Below, one piece after another: positions 6,002-8,127 of a stretch of 8,127 nucleotides of DNA. Source of the DNA: Flavobacteriaceae bacterium (GTDB taxonomy: Bacteria; Bacteroidota; Bacteroidia; Flavobacteriales; Flavobacteriaceae); NCBI GenBank assembly GCA_947482805.1, contig CANKLK010000099.1, positions 1 through 8,127 of the forward strand. Direction: 5' to 3'. Position 1 is the stretch's first letter, and every line of letters begins with the position of its first letter. The translations under genes and the position numbers were made by a program. The notes under the pieces are model-generated. The model saw nothing but the letters and a program-made list of their open reading frames with translations, was not told the origin of the DNA and did no database searches.

Positions 6002-7042
6002 TTAAAACCATTGGTTGGAAATATAATTATAAATCAAAACAGGAAATGGAAATTCAGCTGCTGATTCACAATCCATTCCGTCGTCAAGCGTTCCTTGCAC
6101 CTTAACTTTCCAGAATTTTACAGTTAAATGCTGATGCGAAAGTTTGTGAACAATAGCCTCAGGATTGGATAATTGAATTTCAAGAATTGCATTTTTGACA
6201 AAACTTTGATTTTCAATTAATGCCAAAACTGTTGTATCACTTTCGGCTTTTTCGGTTTCAAGTAATGGGAACTCAAATAAATTGTGCCAAATTCCTTTTT
6301 GGTTTCGTTTATTGATAATTGTTTTATTGTTCTCATCTGAAAAAACCAAATAATTAAAATAACGTTTAGTAACTTTAGTTTTTTTAGATTTTACCGGAAG
6401 TTGGGCAATCTTTTTCTTCTGCAACCCAATACAACTGTCATTAAAAACACATATTCCACAATTAGGATTTTTCGGAACGCACTGCAACGCCCCAAATTCC
6501 ATTATTGCTTGATTGAATAAATTAGCTTCCCCTTTTGGTAATAATTCCGCTGCTAATTGTGTAAATTCCTTTTTGGCAGCGGCTGAAGAGATATCTGTTT
6601 CCATATCAAAATAGCGCGACAAGACTCTATAAACATTGCCATCTACAACCGGGACACTTTCATTATAAGCAAACGATGCTATTGCTGCAGCGGTATATTC
6701 GCCAATTCCTTTTAAATGCAATAAATCATTATAAGTTTTAGGGAACTCGCCATTAGACTCAAAAGAAATTTTTTTTGCTGTTTTATGCAGATTTCTTGCT
6801 CTGGAATAATAGCCCAAACCTTGCCATAATTTTAGAACTTCTTCTTCATCGGCATTTGCCAAATCAAAAACAGTAGGAAATGCATTTGTAAAACGAATAA
6901 AATAAGGTAATCCCTGAGCAACGCGTGTTTGTTGCAACATGATTTCTGAAAGCCAAATCGTGTACGGATTCGTGTCATTTCGCCACGGCAAATCACGTTT
7001 GTTTTGTAAATACCATTGGATAAGTATGTTAGAGAATCTCAT
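6002..7042 (-). CDS. mutY: A/G-specific adenine DNA glycosylase MutY
   Basis: This 346-residue enzyme removes adenine mispaired with 8-oxoguanine or guanine in base-excision repair. Features in order: catalytic Glu33 in SEIMLQQTRV, helix-hairpin-helix LKGIGEYTAAAIASFA (about 110-125), catalytic Asp134 in VPVVDGNVYRVLSR, and a [4Fe-4S] loop with cysteines 188, 195, 198 and 204 in the standard C-x6-C-x2-C-x5-C spacing. A C-terminal NUDIX-like 8-oxoG recognition domain covers about 225-340. The FSH recognition motif of many MutY proteins reads LSH here (HKLSHQHL). The ATG at 7042 gives the expected N-terminus (ILIQWYLQNKRDLPWR). The gene heads the minus-strand block with ssb, gldE and gldD and is divergent from the HU gene. 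Confidence 0.96.
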   Translation of the reverse strand: MRFSNILIQWYLQNKRDLPWRNDTNPYTIWLSEIMLQQTRVAQGLPYFIRFTNAFPTVFDLANADEEEVLKLWQGLGYYSRARNLHKTAKKISFESNGEFPKTYNDLLHLKGIGEYTAAAIASFAYNESVPVVDGNVYRVLSRYFDMETDISSAAAKKEFTQLAAELLPKGEANLFNQAIMEFGALQCVPKNPNCGICVFNDSCIGLQKKKIAQLPVKSKKTKVTKRYFNYLVFSDENNKTIINKRNQKGIWHNLFEFPLLETEKAESDTTVLALIENQSFVKNAILEIQLSNPEAIVHKLSHQHLTVKFWKVKVQGTLDDGMDCESAAEFPFPVLIYNYISNQWF

Positions 7043-7059
7043 AGTTACATTGTGGATTG

Positions 7060-7067
7060 CAAAAATA
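7060..7067 (-). promoter_or_regulatory. Putative -7 promoter element for mutY
   Basis: On the minus strand this reads TATTTTTG, matching TAnnTTTG, and ends 17 bases before the mutY ATG, predicting a leader of roughly 10-14 bases. No TTG lies at the usual -33 spacing on that strand, so support is partial. Confidence 0.4.
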
Positions 7068-7101
7068 AATCTTTATGTGATTAAATTTTAATAGATTATG
7101 C

Positions 7102-7133
7102 TTGAAATATTGTTTTTATTATTCATATATTTG
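7102..7133 (+). promoter_or_regulatory. Flavobacterial housekeeping promoter for the HU gene
   Basis: TTG (7102-7104) and TATATTTG (7126-7133) are separated by 21 bases. They match the Bacteroidota primary-sigma consensus of a TTG -33 element, about 17-23 bases, then TAnnTTTG. The predicted start near 7138-7140 gives a leader of about 40 bases ending in A-rich sequence (GAAAGAAA) directly before the ATG. That A-rich context, without a Shine-Dalgarno match, is typical of highly translated Bacteroidota genes. Confidence 0.75.
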
Positions 7134-7178
7134 CAACCTTAAAAAAATCACATAATTAATTATTAAATACGAAAGAAA

Positions 7179-7472
7179 ATGACGAAAGCAGATATCGTAG
7201 CAAAGATTTCAGAAAGAAAAGGACTTGAAAAAGGAGATGTTCAAGCAGTAGTTGAAGCGTTTATGGAAGAAGTAAAAACTTCTTTAGAAACAGGAGATAA
7301 TGTTTATTTAAGAGGTTTTGGTAGTTTTATTATCAAAACTAGAGCTGAAAAAACTGGTAGAAACATTTCGAAAAATACAACAATAAAAATTCCTGCACAT
7401 AATATCCCAGCATTCAAACCTGCAAAAGTATTTGTAGAGGCAATAAAAACTAATACTGAAGTAGCAGTATAA
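7179..7472 (+). CDS. HU family DNA-binding protein
   Basis: This 97-residue nucleoid protein shows the full HU/IHF fold: an N-terminal helical dimerisation region (MTKADIVAKISERKGLEKGD to about 38), the GDNVYLRGFGSF turn (39-50), a beta-arm (about 53-75) and a closing PAFKPAKVFVEAI helix. HU proteins bind and bend DNA as dimers and organise the nucleoid. At the arm tip, where E. coli HU has GRNP, this protein has GRNIS, with isoleucine exactly at position 63, so the proline that wedges between base pairs is missing. The length and acidic-neutral tail (TNTEVAV) are slightly longer than E. coli HU (90 residues). A strong upstream promoter suggests high expression. A gene for a tiny basic protein follows after 31 bases and may share the transcript. 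Confidence 0.94.
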   Translation: MTKADIVAKISERKGLEKGDVQAVVEAFMEEVKTSLETGDNVYLRGFGSFIIKTRAEKTGRNISKNTTIKIPAHNIPAFKPAKVFVEAIKTNTEVAV

Positions 7473-7503
7473 ACTCATTTATTAATAACCAAAAAATTTC
7501 ACT

Positions 7504-7596
7504 ATGCCAAGTGGTAAAAAAAGAAAAAGACATAAGGTAGCGACGCACAAACGTAAAAAACGTGCGAGAGCTAACCGACACAAAAAGAAAAAGTAG
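7504..7596 (+). CDS. Very basic 30-residue ribosomal-type small protein (AURKAIP1/COX24-domain-like)
   Basis: The ATG at 7504 and TAG at 7594-7596 encode 30 residues, beginning MPSGKKRKRHKVATHKRKK and ending NRHKKKK. Well over half are Lys, Arg or His. I recognise the pattern as the small Bacteroidota protein often annotated as AURKAIP1/COX24 domain-containing, related to the basic tail of mitochondrial ribosomal protein mS38; this is recall, not a search. A structural ribosomal protein threaded into rRNA is the most likely role, and a nucleoid-binding peptide is the alternative given the HU neighbour. An A-rich start context 31 bases after the HU stop and a terminator beginning inside the last codons support a real, expressed gene. 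Confidence 0.85.
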   Translation: MPSGKKRKRHKVATHKRKKRARANRHKKKK

Positions 7597-7619
7597 TTAA
7601 AAACTACTTTTCTTTTTTT
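7589..7619 (+). terminator. Intrinsic terminator ending the HU and small basic protein transcript
   Basis: A 10-bp perfect stem (AAAAGTAGTT with AACTACTTTT) around a three-base AAA loop is followed by CTTTTTTT. The stop codon of the 30-residue gene (7594-7596) is part of the left arm, so the ribosome would clear the hairpin only at the end of translation. Confidence 0.85.
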
Positions 7620-7710
7620 AGAAAACGTTCATTGAAATTGGAATTGAGAGATTCCGCCGGGTAAAAACAATACCTGTTTAAAATGTTTAATCCATCCCTA
7701 TTGTTGATTT

Positions 7711-7773
7711 AGGAATTAGGAATTAGGAATTAGGAATTTTTAAAATCCTCAATCCTTAATCCTTAATCCTTAA
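7711..7773. repeat. Heptamer direct-repeat arrays in inverted relation, in the leader of the RNase G/E gene
   Basis: Four perfect tandem copies of AGGAATT occupy 7711-7738. After a seven-base AT spacer come TCCTCAA (7746-7752) and three perfect copies of TCCTTAA (7753-7773). AGGA of each left unit can pair with TCCT of a right unit, with 3x3 internal loops (ATT opposite TAA, only the centre pairing). Together they form an imperfect, laddered hairpin of about 63 bases. The array ends 27 bases before the GTG start of the downstream gene. Confidence 0.85.
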
Positions 7774-7800
7774 TTGAAAATATGGATAAAAATTTACAAA

Positions 7801-8127
7801 GTGAATAAAGAACTAATCATTAGATCTAGTGCTGACGCTGTAGATTTTGCCTTATTAAAAGATGGAAAACTAATTGAATTACACAAAGAAGAGGAAACAA
7901 GCAACTTCCAAGTTGGTGATATTTTTATTGCCAAAATAAGGAAGCCCGTTGCCGGATTGAATGCTGCTTTTGTAAATGTAGGCTACGAAAAAGATGCCTT
8001 TTTACATTATCACGATTTGGGTCCAAGTTTTACTTCTTATTTGAAATTCATAAAACTTGTAAGCGCAGGTAAACTAAAAGATTTCTCCCTAAAAAACTTC
8101 CAGTTTGAGAAAGAAATTGACAAAGAT
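7801..8127 (+). CDS. rng: Ribonuclease G/E family protein, N-terminal part (3' truncated)
   Basis: The frame runs open to the window end (109 codons). It starts with GTG at 7801, giving (M)NKELIIRSS, the usual N-terminus of Bacteroidota RNase G/E; the ATG at 7782 is out of frame and a stop lies in frame at 7771-7773. Residues 1-36 form the small leading beta segment (ADAVDFALLKDGKLIELHKEE). An S1 RNA-binding domain begins about 37 (FQVGDIFIAKIRKPVAGLNAAFVNVGYEKDAFLHYHDLG) and is apparently interrupted after residue 73 by an inserted segment. RNase G/E enzymes cleave single-stranded AU-rich RNA and mature rRNA; the catalytic DNase I-like domain lies outside the window. It follows the HU and basic-protein terminator, so it needs its own promoter, which I could not identify. 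Confidence 0.9.
   Translation, partial: MNKELIIRSSADAVDFALLKDGKLIELHKEEETSNFQVGDIFIAKIRKPVAGLNAAFVNVGYEKDAFLHYHDLGPSFTSYLKFIKLVSAGKLKDFSLKNFQFEKEIDKD

Noticed and set aside
7711..7773. CRISPR array
   Set aside because: The units are only seven bases and contiguous, without spacers, and no cas genes are nearby.

Overview
The window looks like Bacteroidota chromosome, most likely Flavobacterium or a close relative. The evidence is AT-rich DNA with A-rich (not Shine-Dalgarno) translation starts, the Bacteroidota-type -7 promoter motif TAnnTTTG, and a mutY-ssb-gldE-gldD block, since gldD and gldE are Flavobacterium gliding-motility genes. No phage, IS element, CRISPR array, tRNA or rRNA was seen, and no gene-free stretch exceeds 300 bases.

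Layout. Positions 1-1833 (+) hold the 3' part of a large M16-family (insulinase-like) protein with a LolA-like C-terminal domain. Its zinc-binding motif appears to have been lost, so it is probably the non-catalytic partner of an active M16 protease encoded just outside the window. A strong terminator follows. An EamA/DMT permease (1972-2838, -) converges on it. A short divergent promoter region separates the permease from a small lipoprotein with one heavy-metal-associated (HMA) domain (3041-3421, +). That gene ends at an almost perfectly symmetrical bidirectional terminator.

A four-gene minus-strand block follows, read in the order mutY (7042-6002), ssb (5855-5418), gldE (5392-4097), gldD (4089-3517). 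The last three are tightly packed and probably cotranscribed. The block joins base-excision repair (MutY), single-strand DNA binding (SSB) and gliding/type IX secretion factors (the CBS-domain membrane protein GldE and the lipoprotein GldD). Two GC-rich (about 60%) repeat copies sit in the mutY-ssb gap and at the 3' end of gldD; the second encodes the last codons and stop of gldD.

Divergent from mutY, a canonical flavobacterial promoter drives an HU-family DNA-binding protein (7179-7472, +). A 30-residue, extremely basic ribosomal-type protein (7504-7596, +) follows, then a terminator. The window ends with the first 109 codons of a ribonuclease G/E gene (from 7801, +). It starts with GTG and is preceded by a leader carrying two heptamer arrays in inverted relation.

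This is mostly ordinary core genome. I found no convincing new multi-gene system. The best leads are the modular GC-rich repeat that forms the end of gldD, the heptamer arrays upstream of the RNase G/E gene, the CxxxC metal site of the HMA lipoprotein, the M16 pseudo-protease with an added C-terminal domain, and the HU protein lacking the intercalating proline.
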